Shown in pieces: positions 35,788 to 47,456 of a stretch of DNA of 64,000 bases (position 1 is the first letter of the stretch; each line of letters begins with the position of its first letter). The stretch spans positions 62,001 to 126,000 of the forward strand of contig VSJF01000003.1 of assembly GCA_009739215.1 (NCBI GenBank). Direction: 5' to 3'. The notes under the pieces were generated by a model that was not told the origin of the DNA, made no database searches, and saw only the letters and a program-made list of their open reading frames with translations. A program made the translations under genes and the position numbers. The stretch is from Floccularia luteovirens. Taxonomy: Eukaryota; Basidiomycota; Agaricomycetes; Agaricales; Squamanitaceae.

Positions 35788-37607
35788 CTATGCGATTTTT
35801 ACAGTCTATATGCGTTCGATGAGTGGTACATTCATGACTGGTATGGGACGAAACACCTTACTTTTGCGTACAAAGATGATACAACCTTGCTGACTTGTTC
35901 TAACGTGCCAATTGCCGCACCATATGTATTCTACAGCAATTCAGCATAAAAATTAGGGAGAGGAAGGAATTACATACATCAACCTCAGATTGATCATAAA
36001 CGAGAAGGCACCCGCGGCCTTGATCTAGCACTCCATGTAACACTTTATCCAAGATCATTTGCGACAGTCTAAAGAGGAAAATCAATCAGTCATAGTTAAG
36101 GATATGTTCCAATTAATATGCTATACTTTGCTTCGACCGCCTGTCTGTCCTGACCTACCATTTCTGCAACATGTTGGAGTTCGACTACAGAATATGGCTC
36201 GATAATTCGTAATAGATTTTGTTCCAATAATGTATCGTAAAGTGCAGCGAGGTGTGAACGTATTGTAGAATCAGATGACAATTCTAAGAACTGGTCAAGA
36301 GGCGAATCGCAAGCGGATTGGACAACTTACCTTCTTTGTACTCCTTCAGAGCTTTCTCAAAGTCTGCCAAATTCCTACCTTGGTGTGCAAGAGCAATCGC
36401 CCTCATACTTTCAACTTCTCGTAGTTGGGCATATTTCAAGGCAAGCTTGATGGTCAACAAAGATGTTACATCTTCTGGCTATAAAATGTTGCTACAATGA
36501 GTAGGCGCTTGGTATGATTTTGGGATACATACAAGATTAAGCATAACTTTGCATAGGAGCATATACTTCAGAGCGTTCAGCGCGCCGTCATCTCCCTGGG
36601 TAGATAAGTTCTCGAATGCTTCAAAGAAATACGAATAAGCTGTTGTATAGTCTTTATCTTCAGCATGAAGTATCCCAGATTGTAGATCAAGTGCTGCTTG
36701 GAGGGCTGGAGGACAATATATAGAATTTGCAGCAGTTCTCGAGGAAGTGAGTGCAGCCTGATTTTGTATCATTGAGTTTGGAACTACAGAGGATCCAGAA
36801 AGAAATACACCATACTTTCGCTTTCGCCAAGTTGCCAATACCACGATAAACCCTGCTTTCAAGCAAATGTATTTCGGTCAAAATCATCTTGTCATCTAGT
36901 CGTTTAAGTTCAGTCAACAGAGTATCGATGAGAGCGAGGGCGGGTTTGTATTGCTGCGTATCTAGTTGCCTATAGGGAGTGAGCTTTTAAGAAGTAGGAG
37001 TGGGAAGTGATATAATTACAATCCAACGAGACGGGTTTCGAGACTGTGCTTTAGGAATATCCGCTTCTCTAATTTAGCCCATGCAATATTGTCTGTCAGA
37101 GTCTTGATCTGAGTTCCTTGACTATCAGGAATGGCAGAGAAGAAGTCGAGGAGTGTTCGGACTGTAATGGATCGATTTCAAAGAATTCAAGGTATAATGT
37201 CATTGTAACTAACTCAGTTTTGCTGTTTTAGCTTTTGCGGTCGAAGACATAAATGATCGCGACAAGGTAATGACTTCCGCAAGGCCTTGAGCATTCCTTC
37301 GTTTTCGTTCAGTGGGTGTCCACTTCAGGATATTATATCGAGGTGACATACTTTTGGTCGCGATAGAGCTGGCCTAACTTCACTAGGGCTGTCTCTTGAT
37401 CGCGCAGACTCTGAGCCTGGTCCTCTGGTAGAACTTCATTGTTGGAAGAAGCTGCCGTGGATAATAAGATGTCAGATATTAATAACACTATTGCGTTAAT
37501 GAATTACTGGTAGATTTTGTAAGAATTTGTTTGAAAAGAGCTTCGGCCTTCTTTGGATTCGAAGCCAAGGCAGCCTCTGCTTCAGTGAGTAGATCTACAG
37601 TGGACAT
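35788..37607 (-). CDS. RPN6: 26S proteasome lid subunit Rpn6 (PSMD11)
   Basis: Rpn6 is the PCI-domain subunit that clamps the proteasome lid to the base and core. The minus-strand chain starts [20 protein letters not shown] (ATG at 37605-37607) and runs through [39 protein letters not shown] and [17 protein letters not shown]. The hallmark block [20 protein letters not shown] is followed by [20 protein letters not shown]. The PCI part reads [38 protein letters not shown] and [11 protein letters not shown]. The last short exons give [17 protein letters not shown] and, after a final intron, TVKIA and stop at 35788, matching the conserved tail of the family. About ten exons are needed, all with ordinary splice sites. 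It shares a 146-bp promoter with RPN7. Confidence 0.95.
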
Positions 37608-37753
37608 GATGAGAGATTGCTAGGGAGATGGATGTGCAAAGCAATGGGCAATTATGGCAGTTACGCGTCGAGATTGTGGGAAATCTGCGATGACGCGTCG
37701 TCGATTCAAATTGAAATAGAATTCAAGTCCTCTGTTCACTGCTAATCTTAACA
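37608..37753. promoter_or_regulatory. Short bidirectional promoter between RPN6 and RPN7 with two ACGCGTCG motifs
   Basis: Only 146 bp separate the two start codons. Within it, ACGCGTCG occurs at 37663-37670 and again at 37693-37700, exactly 30 bp apart on the same strand; each contains the ACGCGT palindrome. I found no Rpn4-type PACE motif (GGTGGCAAA). The repeated motif may bind a factor that coordinates the two lid subunits; this is inference. Confidence 0.5.
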
Positions 37754-39252
37754 ATGGCCGACGAGGTTGTCTTTCCAATTCCAAGTCTTATTCTGCAACA
37801 GCACCTTTTCCATCTCTCAAATCCTTCGTTATCTCATCTTCACAATGATGCCCGGACAAAGCTACTCGACGGTATCAAGGCAGATAGTACGTATCTCGTC
37901 TTTCGTACATCCTAATGATTCTAACTCCTTCATTCAACAGGCATGGCACCCTACTATCGAGTAGTAACTTCATCATCTTCCGCACTTCCACTTGATAGTG
38001 CTCTGCTCGAGTCCATGGAAAAAGCAAATGCAGAGGAACTTCAAAAACTTGATGACAGGTTAGCAGAAGCTGAGAAAACAGAAGGAGAGTCAGAAATAAG
38101 CGATGCTCTCAAAGCTCGTGCAAATTACTTGACAAGAATTGGGGATAAGGTATTTCACTTCCAAATAAATGACTCCTGCATTTGTTTAAAATAATTTTGA
38201 AAGGAACGCTCTGTTGAGGCACAGCAGCTAGCACTAGAAAAGACTCCAGGTCTTGGCTCCAGGATTGATATAGTCTTGACTTTGGTTCGCATTGGTCTCT
38301 TTTTCGGCGACCAAGAAATAATGACTACGAATATGAAAAAAGCGGAAAGGTATAGCAATTTCTCAAAACATTTTGTGATTCGTATTCATTCATGAACGAC
38401 TCCCAGTCTAATTGAGGAAGGGGGTGACTGGGATCGACGCAACCGGCTAAAAGTTTACAATGGTGTTCATCTTCTTTCAATTCGCCAGTTCAAACGTGGT
38501 GGAGAGCTACTTTTGGATACCCTATCAACATTCACTGCAACGGAGCTCTTATCATATAATGATTTTGTTGCTCTGACTGTCATTGCGAATACCCTGACAC
38601 TGAAACGCGTGGATCTTAAAAAGAAGGTAAGGGATTTTATAGTTTTCTTATGAACAAGTCATAACCTTTTTTTTTTGGTAGATTATTACCGCACCTGAAG
38701 TGAATCAAGTCCTCCCCGAATTACCCGTTCTAGGAGATCTTGTCAAGAACCTCTATGATTGTCATTATGACAAATTTTTTGTTGCCCTAGGTGCCAGCTT
38801 TTCTTGTTGGATTTGTTTTACAATCAATTTACGCAAGTAAACGCTTATTTTACAGCAACTCTTGAAAAAACATTCCTTCTTCCGTCTCGTATTCTTGCTC
38901 CCCATACCCGATATTATGTCCGAGAAATGCGTATATTAGCATATATTCAGCTATTGGAATCTTACAGGAGTCTGACGCTAGAGAGTCTGAGTGGCGCGTT
39001 CGGCGTTTCCGTTGACTTTGTTGATAGGTAAATTCATTCGTCACTCAACCGTATTGTTTCACTGAACGGCTTCATTCTAGGGAACTCTCAAGGTTTATCG
39101 CCAATGGCCGCCTTCATTGTTCGATTGACAAGGTCCACGGAATCGTTGAAACGACGCGTCCTTCCTTAAAAAATGCTCAATATGAGACGGTCGTGAAACA
39201 AGGGGATATCTTGCTAAATGAGGTACAGAGACTAAGTAAAGTTTTGTACTGA
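37754..39252 (+). CDS. RPN7: 26S proteasome lid subunit Rpn7 (PSMD6)
   Basis: Rpn7 is a PCI-domain scaffold subunit of the proteasome lid. The chain starts [19 protein letters not shown] and continues [89 protein letters not shown] and [20 protein letters not shown]. The block [18 protein letters not shown] is formed across an intron. The PCI winged helix reads [36 protein letters not shown] and [20 protein letters not shown]. It ends QRLSKVLY with the stop at 39250-39252. All junctions keep frame and length fits the family. It is head-to-head with RPN6, so two adjacent subunits of the same particle share one promoter. Confidence 0.95.
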
Positions 39253-39987
39253 TTCGTGTATCGGTATTAGAGGTGCCATAATGTATGATAGCTAAACCTG
39301 TCTAATTTTCTCGTCAAACTAAGTCTCTGCATGGATAATATTGAATCCATAGGGAAGTGCTAAGCCTGTTTCTTCTTACGAACTGAGAGATTGTATAACT
39401 TTTCGGCCTCTTCGATCGAATGATAGCAGTCTTCACTTATCTCGAGGCCCCTTCACACATGATGATAAATGCTCAGGCTTAAGCACCTCACTATAAGCCC
39501 AGTCAAGAGGAAATTCATCTACTGTATAGAGGAAAGGCTTCCATCCTGTTTTTTTATGAGACAGGAATTAGATACATAAACAATACTAGAAACGACGCGC
39601 GTAGAACGAGGGTTCGATTCTGCACGTGGAAATTGAAGGTATGTAAATTGGCGGAACTAATTGAAGTGCGGTTGAGCAAGAAGCACTTCCGACTCGTCGC
39701 TTAGCCCAATCGATATTAAATGTGCAGCATGCTCTTATGTGTACTCTTGAAAGGTCCAGCTGAAGTTAAACAATGCTGATGTGGCCTTTAGTGGGAGTGC
39801 CGGTAAGCAGTGATCAGCATGTGATTACAGTTTTCAACTTTGTACTCAATTGCCGTTTACTTCCTTCAACTTCGTATCATTCCTTATGCATTATGGATGC
39901 CTTTCTGCACCAAGCACTTACTAGTTCGCAAGAACCACACGCACGTCCTTAAATGTCTCTCAGCCTATCGATGCATCTAATGTATTA
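39253..39987. other. Intergenic, nothing recognised
   Basis: Contains no domain-bearing frame. A GGTTCGATTCT string at about 39609-39619 resembles a tRNA B box, but no matching A box, acceptor stem or T-stem pairing could be drawn. Confidence 0.5.
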
Positions 39988-40897
39988 ATGCTACAGGAAC
40001 CAAGGGAATTCATTCGGTTGATCAGTTCTGTATCCCGTTCCACTGCCACTCAACTCGGATGGAACCCCGCCGTAAAACTTGTCCCCGGCCTTGGAAAACC
40101 TGCAAGAAGCATCAGTGCATATGAAATAGTCGTTCAGAGCATTGACGAAGATGAGGATGTGAAAACGCAAATTTATCGTGCCGAAGCTGTCCTCCCTGAT
40201 CTTTCCGCCGATCCCATTTCCGGTCGTACAGGTCGAGTATTCAAGGCCCGTCTTTTGGAGCAAAGCGGTGGAGTCGTTGGGGATCCAGTATTTTTCAAGG
40301 ATGTTTGGTTGGATGCAGACTATCCTGACGAAGTCGATAGTCTCAAAGAAGTTCTCGAAGAATTTGCCGATGAGGAGAGAAAGCATTTTCTAAACATCAT
40401 TGCGTATGCACCAATTATTATTGAAGGCAGGGATTACTTCATGGATGACATGGATATCGCGGAAGCGGCTGGGAACTGGGAAACTCCGCACTCTTTTTTG
40501 CGAATAAATGCTGGACCCATAGTTAATAACACGCCCACTTTCGATTCGGAGAAACATCATTTGGGTAACGTTAGCTCATATCAGGGGGCTTCCTCGGCTT
40601 CAAGAGTGCGAGATCACCATCATCGACCTATCCACAAAGTCCACACCCGTTTTGTTTACGAGGAAGTCAGTTGTCCTCTATATAATATCCGGTCCACCAG
40701 GCAACTATTCCTAGGTTTGCAAAATGCTGTAAAAGGTTCGTCTTCGTCTTCTCATCGATTCTGATGATCATCCAATACATATCATAGGACTAGAAGTATT
40801 GTATAGAATGGGCCATGTTCATGGAGATGTCTCCCCAAGTAATATTCTCTTTATGGGTGGCCAAGGAAAATTGTTGGACCTGGATTACAAAATCTGA
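39988..40897 (+). pseudogene. FunK1-type fungal protein kinase, C-lobe missing
   Basis: Exon 1 (39988-40735) carries an N-terminal FunK1 region. A glycine/lysine region follows (GRVFKARLLEQSGG, then VFFKDVWLDAD with the candidate ATP-anchoring Lys), and then the hinge-region block TRFVYEEVSCPLY and STRQLFLGLQNAVK. After an intron (40736-40787), exon 2 gives GLEVLYRMGHVHGDVSPSNI with the catalytic HGD and Asn, then LLDLDY, the counterpart of DFG. The frame stops at 40897 right after this, so the whole activation segment and C-lobe are absent. Dropping one A of AAAA near 40889-40892 would extend the frame only about 20 codons. The family expanded in mushrooms; most copies have no known role. 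Lies next to a second, more broken copy. Confidence 0.7.
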
Positions 40898-41179
40898 ATG
40901 TGATAAGGAGGCAGTTACAATCTTACATCTCAAGTTTGCTGAAGCGCCGTCGTAGGTAGTGAATCCTAGAAGAAAAAATACTTAATCATACTGCATAGGA
41001 TTTGGGGAGCTCATGAACCCATATGTAATTTAGTCCTGTGTCAACCATAGTTCCCAGCACTGGCAACAGTTCAATCTGAATTCATTATCTATCCATTGAT
41101 TTTTTTGCGAGCAGTCTACGTGCAGGCCGAGAGATATGTCCTTCCGGGTCTAATACACGCATAATTATCTTCACGTGGA

Positions 41180-41620
41180 GTCCGCCGGAATATAGCGAAC
41201 ATCTTCAAACAAAACTACGACAAGTCAACAAAAGCAGAGTTTTGTGAAGGAGCTATCTTTGGACACTGGAATCAGCTTCAGTTTCGAGTCCCACACTATG
41301 GAATTATTACTTAGCGGTGAACATAACAACAAAGCACCTTCTAACTCAGAAAAATCTCTCGGACCCCAAAACTCCTATTCCTACCACCTACATCACCACT
41401 TTAAGTCTCACCATAAACCCTTCAACCGTTTTGTTTATAATGATATATCCATCCCTCTTTACCGTGTCCTGTCCATCAACCAACTGTTCCTTGCTTTGCG
41501 ACATGTTGTACAAGGTTTATATCCATCTCCCATCGGTTGCACTTCTAACCTAACAAAAGTTATAGGACTAGAAGCATTATATAGAACCGGTATGAACGAA
41601 ACGGGTGTAGACCGTTTGTG
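41180..41620 (+). pseudogene. Second FunK1-type kinase fragment, decayed tandem copy
   Basis: Around 41220-41310 one frame reads FCEGAIFGHWNQLQFRVPHY, then the frame changes and NRFVYNDISIPLY and SINQLFLALRHVVQ follow, parallel to TRFVYEEVSCPLY and STRQLFLGLQNAVK of the copy at 39988. The intron after VVQ lies at the same codon position as in that copy (G|GTTTATATCC to TTATAG|GA), and exon 2 resumes GLEALYRTG but then loses the HGD motif and stops. Remnant of a tandem duplication. Confidence 0.65.
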
Positions 41621-42054
41621 ATTGAACTTGTGATGGCCATTTCTCACTATTGTATTTATGTGTGCATGCACAGACTCGCACGATGTATACTGTTACCCAT
41701 AAATATAGGATGAATGTCTGACGAATTATTTAACTCGGTGTTGTATGTGATTCCCCTGAGCTAATCCTTGGGCTATATCATGAGAAGGGGTGTAGTGTTT
41801 GGAATGGATGCTCCTTGTTCAGACGATTGCATTGAATGACCCAAATGCTTCTGTGGCAAAAGAATACCTAGTCAACATGATCAGCCAAGTGCACAAGGAA
41901 ATGGAAATTTGATACATCTCCATTAAGCAGTACAAATAGGAAAATTACCTTCCAAGGAGTCTCTAAAAGAGTACTAGTCGAACAGGAGTGATAATACATT
42001 GACATACAAGGCAGTCCCCTAAGTAATCAATTTGAAGCTACCAAATGAGTGTGA

Positions 42055-42180
42055 TTAGTTGAGAAAGACACGTCGAGGTAGCTAGGTCTAGCCCGACTGG
42101 GGAGATGGGTATCCAATATAGTTGTCTAGGTGTAAAGCGTAAGTTTTAGTTGCTCCAAAATTCAAAAGAGTCTTAATGTT
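42055..42180 (+). repeat. Diverged repeat, copy 1
   Basis: Shares ordered blocks with about 45880-45985: GAGGTAGCTAGGTCTAGCC against GGTAGCTTAGCAGGTCTGG, ATGGGTATCCAATATAG against TTGGGTACCGAATATAG, TGTCTAGG against AGTCTAGG and CAAAAGAGTC in both. The nature is unknown. Confidence 0.45.
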
Positions 42181-45100
42181 AGGCGAACATACCTACGACT
42201 TCCAGGTCTCCTTGTTTGGAGCCAAAATCACATTGGACCTCGGGGATGAAGGTACATCTGGCTCGTGTACAGCACGTTTCAGCGCAGCAATCCCGTGTTG
42301 TATGTCATCCAACTCCGTCATAAATACCTCTTGTGCTCATCATTCGTATGACAGCATCATTCCCAAATATAAAGGTTTCAACTTGGGTACGGGTAGGATC
42401 CAATACACTTATATCAACAGCCTCAGCCGCGGTAGCAACGCCTGATTTGGTTGGTAAGTCGAAAAGTGAAGATGCGATTGCACCAGGAATGGACAATAAC
42501 GTTTCATAACCACGAGCCAATGGAGCTTCGTCAGACCTGGCATCCTCAGTGTAACCGCTTAGCCGATCGATTACTAGCATGCGCGATAGTTCAGGTAGGA
42601 TGCCACTAGAAATATCCGAGCGATGCTTAACAGAGTCAAGATTGTGTGACGAAACAGGGGTTTGTAAGGTTTGTTGCGATGGTTGCAGGGTCATAACATA
42701 CGACAATCACGGAAGCCGCGCTGTAAGCCATCGTAGCAGGAGCTGACTCGAGTTAAACAGGATGGAGGTGTTGTTAGTTAAGCCGCATCATTTTCGTTCT
42801 CTCTTCATATTGTATGGGCCACTGTAGGCGATGTGAGGGTTGGTGTTGCACCGCTTGACAATTCAGGAGATGATTTGACTTCAGATTATTCGAGACGGAT
42901 GGTTATGGTAGGCGTGACATTTGCATGGATAGCTTCCGAGCCGTTACTTCGTATAGGAGCATTCGACATATTGTGATGATCAAATGCTGATATGTTGACT
43001 TTGTCATGAGACTTTCCGACTTGGTTTGTTGTTAATAGAATTGATTCTTTAAATGTATATGATCCAAGGAGACTACATCGGGTTGAAGCGCGTGATGCGT
43101 AATCAATCCAAGGCCCGGGTATTGTTTTTTTTCACCAGAGTGATTTGGAGTGAACTTCAGATTAAAGATCAGATTCGGCAGATATGTATGTATTGCGACG
43201 AATGTCAGTGAATAAAAGACCCAGATGGGAAGGAGAACGTCAATCCAGATGAAACAAATTTGCTGCGGTCTTCAGGAGATTCTGATGTGGGAGGCAACAT
43301 CATCATCATTACACTAGCTGGGTCCACTTTCAGCAGCTAGCTCTTCCATCAGCGCATTATCGTTGCCCTCTAGAAATGGTACCAGTAGTTTGGAGTTGTC
43401 GAAGTCAGATGCCATATGTACAGCATCATCTTCGCATAGCTGGCGAGCCCAATACATGTTGATCGATGTTGTTCGTAAGTCACGGGGTTCCGACGGGAGG
43501 GGGACTCTCCAGAACTAGCTACTGGGAATTCGAATAGTAATTACTGCCACAAACTCGCAACTGTCTGTTGTGCTGCAATTAATCGTGCTTGTCCGGGACA
43601 TGAAAGTGAATCTGTCGCGGGACTTCCAAACCTGGACAACAATATTTAGGCTCCTTGCGTTGTTGTCAATAGACAGCCACGCCATATTCACCATCGCAAC
43701 CATTCGTGAACCCTCTCTTCCCGATTCAGAAATCGCAACCTAAGACCGATGATTTTCCTTCTGCGACCATAGGCTTCTTCCACGGGATCGCTTCCCAGTT
43801 CGTCCAAATGCATACTCTCTTTCTCTTAAGGCTTTCAGGCTGTAGAGGCATTGGCGGAAAGAGAATCTGAGCTGAGAGGTGAAGGTCTCAATGGTGGTAA
43901 TTCGACGACGTAAGCGCAAGTGGCAGATTATCGGTCAACCTTTGACAAAAATTGGCGCAATAAAATTAATGTTTCAGAACAGAAAAATGCAGGTGACAAG
44001 ACCATTCACATACCCTGGAAATCATTCTAGCTACTTCACATTTTTTTGTGGATATTCAGCGGTCACTCTTTGGATTCTAGATTTCCATTCAGCAAAACTG
44101 TCAACGATAATGTTGCAGGATTTTTTGTAGAATGGTTGGGTGTTCTAAGACCCACAGCGTATGTGATTTGGGGTGTTTTGACATGTTCTTCAGCAATCTT
44201 CAGCTTTCGAGCTTCTTTCATTCCCGTGCTCCTGCAGCCACTTATACGCAGGATCGACAGAGTACTTTTCCTTCGCAAGTGTACTTTCTAGAGCGAGAGT
44301 TAATTCCTGTACTTGGGGTGGTTAGTATATCTCATCGAGGAGGGGGTGACGAGATGTGGGTTAGTCCTCATTCCTAATCCTAATTTTTCGTATTCCAGAT
44401 ATGCGACACACTTATGTGCTCTGGAAACGTCCAGGGAGCGCCTCTGAAGTTTAGCAGGGCTGAAATATGTCTTGTCCTTGTAAAAATTAGTATGAGTTTT
44501 CCAAGCCTGAAATCGAGCAATGGCCGATCATGAGACTAGCAAGTTAGAGTGGTCAGATGGTAAATCTGCTACGTGGACCATTCTGTTTTGAATAGTATGA
44601 GGATTATGAAACGAGGCACTAAAACTCATTAGCATACACCAAACCTGGACCCATCGTGGTATGAAGCAAGCAGGACACAAAATACGTTGTTTGTCGGGCT
44701 CCTCCAATCCAAATAACCTAAATTAGCTGTTGCATGATTTCTGATCTTGGCAACATATCACTGTAAGTAATTGGATACTACTTAATTCTTCAGAATTGAG
44801 CCTTTGTTTATCATGATCAGATACATGCCTCCAGTTTGTCCCAAGTGTTCCGTTATGCCCAACTTTTTTCCGAACAATCCAAACTCGGCCCCATAACCTA
44901 TTCATAAATTAGCCATGCCAAAGTTATGATTAATATTACCTTCGGATCATCCGATGCGAATTTGTATGGATGGATAGAACAACCAGGGTCAATTAAGCCT
45001 CGCTACTTCCCCACCAAGATAATCTCAACTGCGCTCGGGTCTCAACTCATGACTGAATCATCTGACCTATCAATCTAAACAGGTAAGCAATCACGTCAAA

Positions 45101-45879
45101 GAGAGCGAGAAAAATGAACTTTGACTTGACATAAGGCGGCTGCTCGCTTGTCGGTACGCAGTCAAAGACCGCCATCTAAATCGTGAACTCTATATCAGTA
45201 GGCAAGATTTGGGGATGAATACATTTATTTCCAGTTTGTTCGAAACAAAACTAGACATCTCTTGATGATCACACTAGAGACTCATGACGTGTAAAAAAAT
45301 CCGCCTGAAGTTAGAATATACTTGAGATCCGAAGGTGAGGGCCAAACCAGCAACGAAGAGATGGTCGCTGGGGGAATTAAGATACAGTTCTAAGATGACT
45401 GTTTATTGATGATTTTCCCACTCACTGTATTACTGTCAGAGTCCACTGGTCGAGAAGTTATCTGTAATTCGTAGAATGCTTTCAGAACATCTTGACATCT
45501 GAGATAGGAACGTAGTGTCCAATCTGTTTGAGCTAACATTGGATTAATTTCAAGAAGACAATCTTACCCGCGTTCCGATTCATTAGCCACATATTCCCCC
45601 TACGTTCTCACTCCACCCAGGAAAACTTCCGTGCATTGTTCGAATACATATGTGGTAGTAAAAAGATAGGCTCATGACATGGTGGGAAGACAGCAAGTAT
45701 TTGATCTTCCTGCAGCTTTGATGCAACTAAAGGAGTAGCATAGCCATGAATAAACAGGTGATGCCTCCTAGTGATGCTTGAGCACTTCTGTTATTCCGAC
45801 ACGACGGAATATATCAAATGACATTCTGAGCAGTTATGTGGGAGTGCTTACTGTGCTACATACCCTTTCCTTCATTTGA

Positions 45880-45985
45880 AAGGTAGCTTAGCAGGTCTGG
45901 CCAGATCGTGGAGTTGGGTACCGAATATAGAAGTCTAGGCGTGAGGGATCCGTTGGGGGTGCGTCCAGATCCAAAAGAGTCGGAT
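45880..45985 (+). repeat. Diverged repeat, copy 2
   Basis: Partner of the copy at about 42055-42180, in the same orientation, sharing four short blocks in the same order, ending CAAAAGAGTC. Confidence 0.45.
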
Positions 45986-46738
45986 TCAATTCGAGGCACG
46001 ATGCAGCTAATCATCATTTTTTGGTAATGAATCAATGGCATGTACTTGATATTCTGAAAGACTTCTGATATTGACTACGCAATTTGATAAAGGCCTGAAC
46101 AAATAAAGAAGGTAAGATCACAAATACAGTCACGTGGAGCAATGTACATTGCTCAGGATCAGAAATGCCAAACAAAACCTTCGGGGTCAAATAAATGCAA
46201 GGCGCTACATCAGCTAACCGTAAACCCCCTTTTGAAGTCCGCAATGAACGTAAAAAAATTATAGTGTCGGAACCGAAGAAACTTTGGCAAAATCTGAACT
46301 TTAAGAAAGTAACCGGAGAAAATGAATCTACAGAAACGACAGTAAGCATGTCACCTGTACAACAAGTGATACAGCATTACGGAGAACGAAAACGTAGAAT
46401 GGAAAACGATCAGCTCCATAAACCGACAACCACGCGCCGCGGATGCGGAACAATTGTGAATTTTGATGAAGAAACAACCCGAAGATGGTGCAGACATACG
46501 AAATTGTATGGTAAGCGAGTAAGGGGGAAAAATCACTCGTACATTGTCCTCGTTGGGACCAGCGCAATGATGTGACGGAGTAATAGATTGGAGCACTGAA
46601 CACCCGAGCGACAGGTAAAATAAATATTATCATGCCACCTTATGGTTCGACAAGTAAAATTCTAAGATCAAATGCTTTTTTGTATCTTGAACAAGAACAA
46701 CGTGCTGGTGTAGGGTACCAGCTATGTAGTGCAATCTA

Positions 46739-47058
46739 TTATGACTTCGTTGCTGCACCTTCCTCAGTCAGAACAACCTATGATGTATATGGACGTTTTG
46801 AGCATGACGCAAAGCATTCAAAAAAACTGATACGAACCTGAGGACCTCCATTTCCATTCTCCCACTGTTGGTATCTTAGAGCAGTCAGCCCTCTCTTTTC
46901 CGCTAACACACGTTCTTCTTCTTTCAGTGATGCTCGCACAGCCCGAGCGGTGATTTGAGCAAACTTGTTGTATCTAACGTAGACACCTTCTATTAGCGCA
47001 GCAAGATATTTAGTAGCTATGAAACATACGTGAAATAGTTTCTCCAAGCGCTGCTCAT
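46739..47058 (-). CDS. ATP15: Mitochondrial ATP synthase epsilon subunit (Atp15)
   Basis: A tiny three-exon gene: 47058-47030, 46973-46838 and 46777-46739, with introns of 56 and 60 bp and a total of 67 residues. The reading is MSSAWRNYFTYNKFAQI, TARAVRASLKEEERVLAEKR, GLTALRYQQWENGNGGPQ and VVLTEEGAATKS. The AWRNYFTYNKF start, the RASLKE motif and the WENG motif identify the small epsilon subunit of the F1 central stalk, which contacts gamma and delta at the foot of the rotor. No presequence is present, as is usual for this subunit. It is divergent from the Rab gene, whose start lies 398 bp away. Confidence 0.9.
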
Positions 47059-47456
47059 TGTGGAAAATAGTGACAAGCGGGATGAATAGTTGGTTGGACT
47101 GAGCAAAATGGCGAAACACCAAGGAGGAAAGTTCCCGGAATACTCCGTATGTGGATCCACGTGATAGGACTCCCATGTGGATTTCTCAGTGAGTACCATG
47201 TCATTGGTATCATCGTCGTTACCGGTGTCAGTGCTTGCTGCCACCAACAACGCTGACACGCTGTATCATTTCGTTTGATACTAAACAAACCCTTCCAACT
47301 TGAAACTCATTCTAAACTTTCTAACGAGCTTAACATTCATTGTATTGCATCCAGGCTACGACTCATTAACGACCAACTCCGTGACTATCAGCAATCACTG
47401 CTAAACCGTTAATCTCATACCCACTCGCGTGTTACCTCGTTCTACTTGTTTCTTGC

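Larger units (their letters stand above)
40898..46738. other. Accessory DNA between the FunK1 copies and ATP15
   Basis: Besides the second FunK1 fragment and a short diverged repeat (about 42055-42180 and 45880-45985), no gene is supported. Two longer frames exist, 42305-42706 minus (133 codons) and 46195-46575 plus (126 codons, very basic). Neither shows a domain, a splice chain or a conserved motif, and both have competing frames on the other strand. Confidence 0.5.

Noticed and set aside
39565..39630. Possible tRNA: GGTTCGATTCT B-box-like string
   Set aside because: No A box, no T-stem pairing around the string and no acceptor stem could be drawn.
42305..42706. 133-codon open frame on the minus strand
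   Set aside because: No domain, hydrophobic segment or splice partner; composition like that of the surrounding non-coding DNA.
46195..46575. 126-codon basic open frame on the plus strand
   Set aside because: A similar-sized frame overlaps on the opposite strand and neither has motifs; it lies just past the ATP15 3' end.
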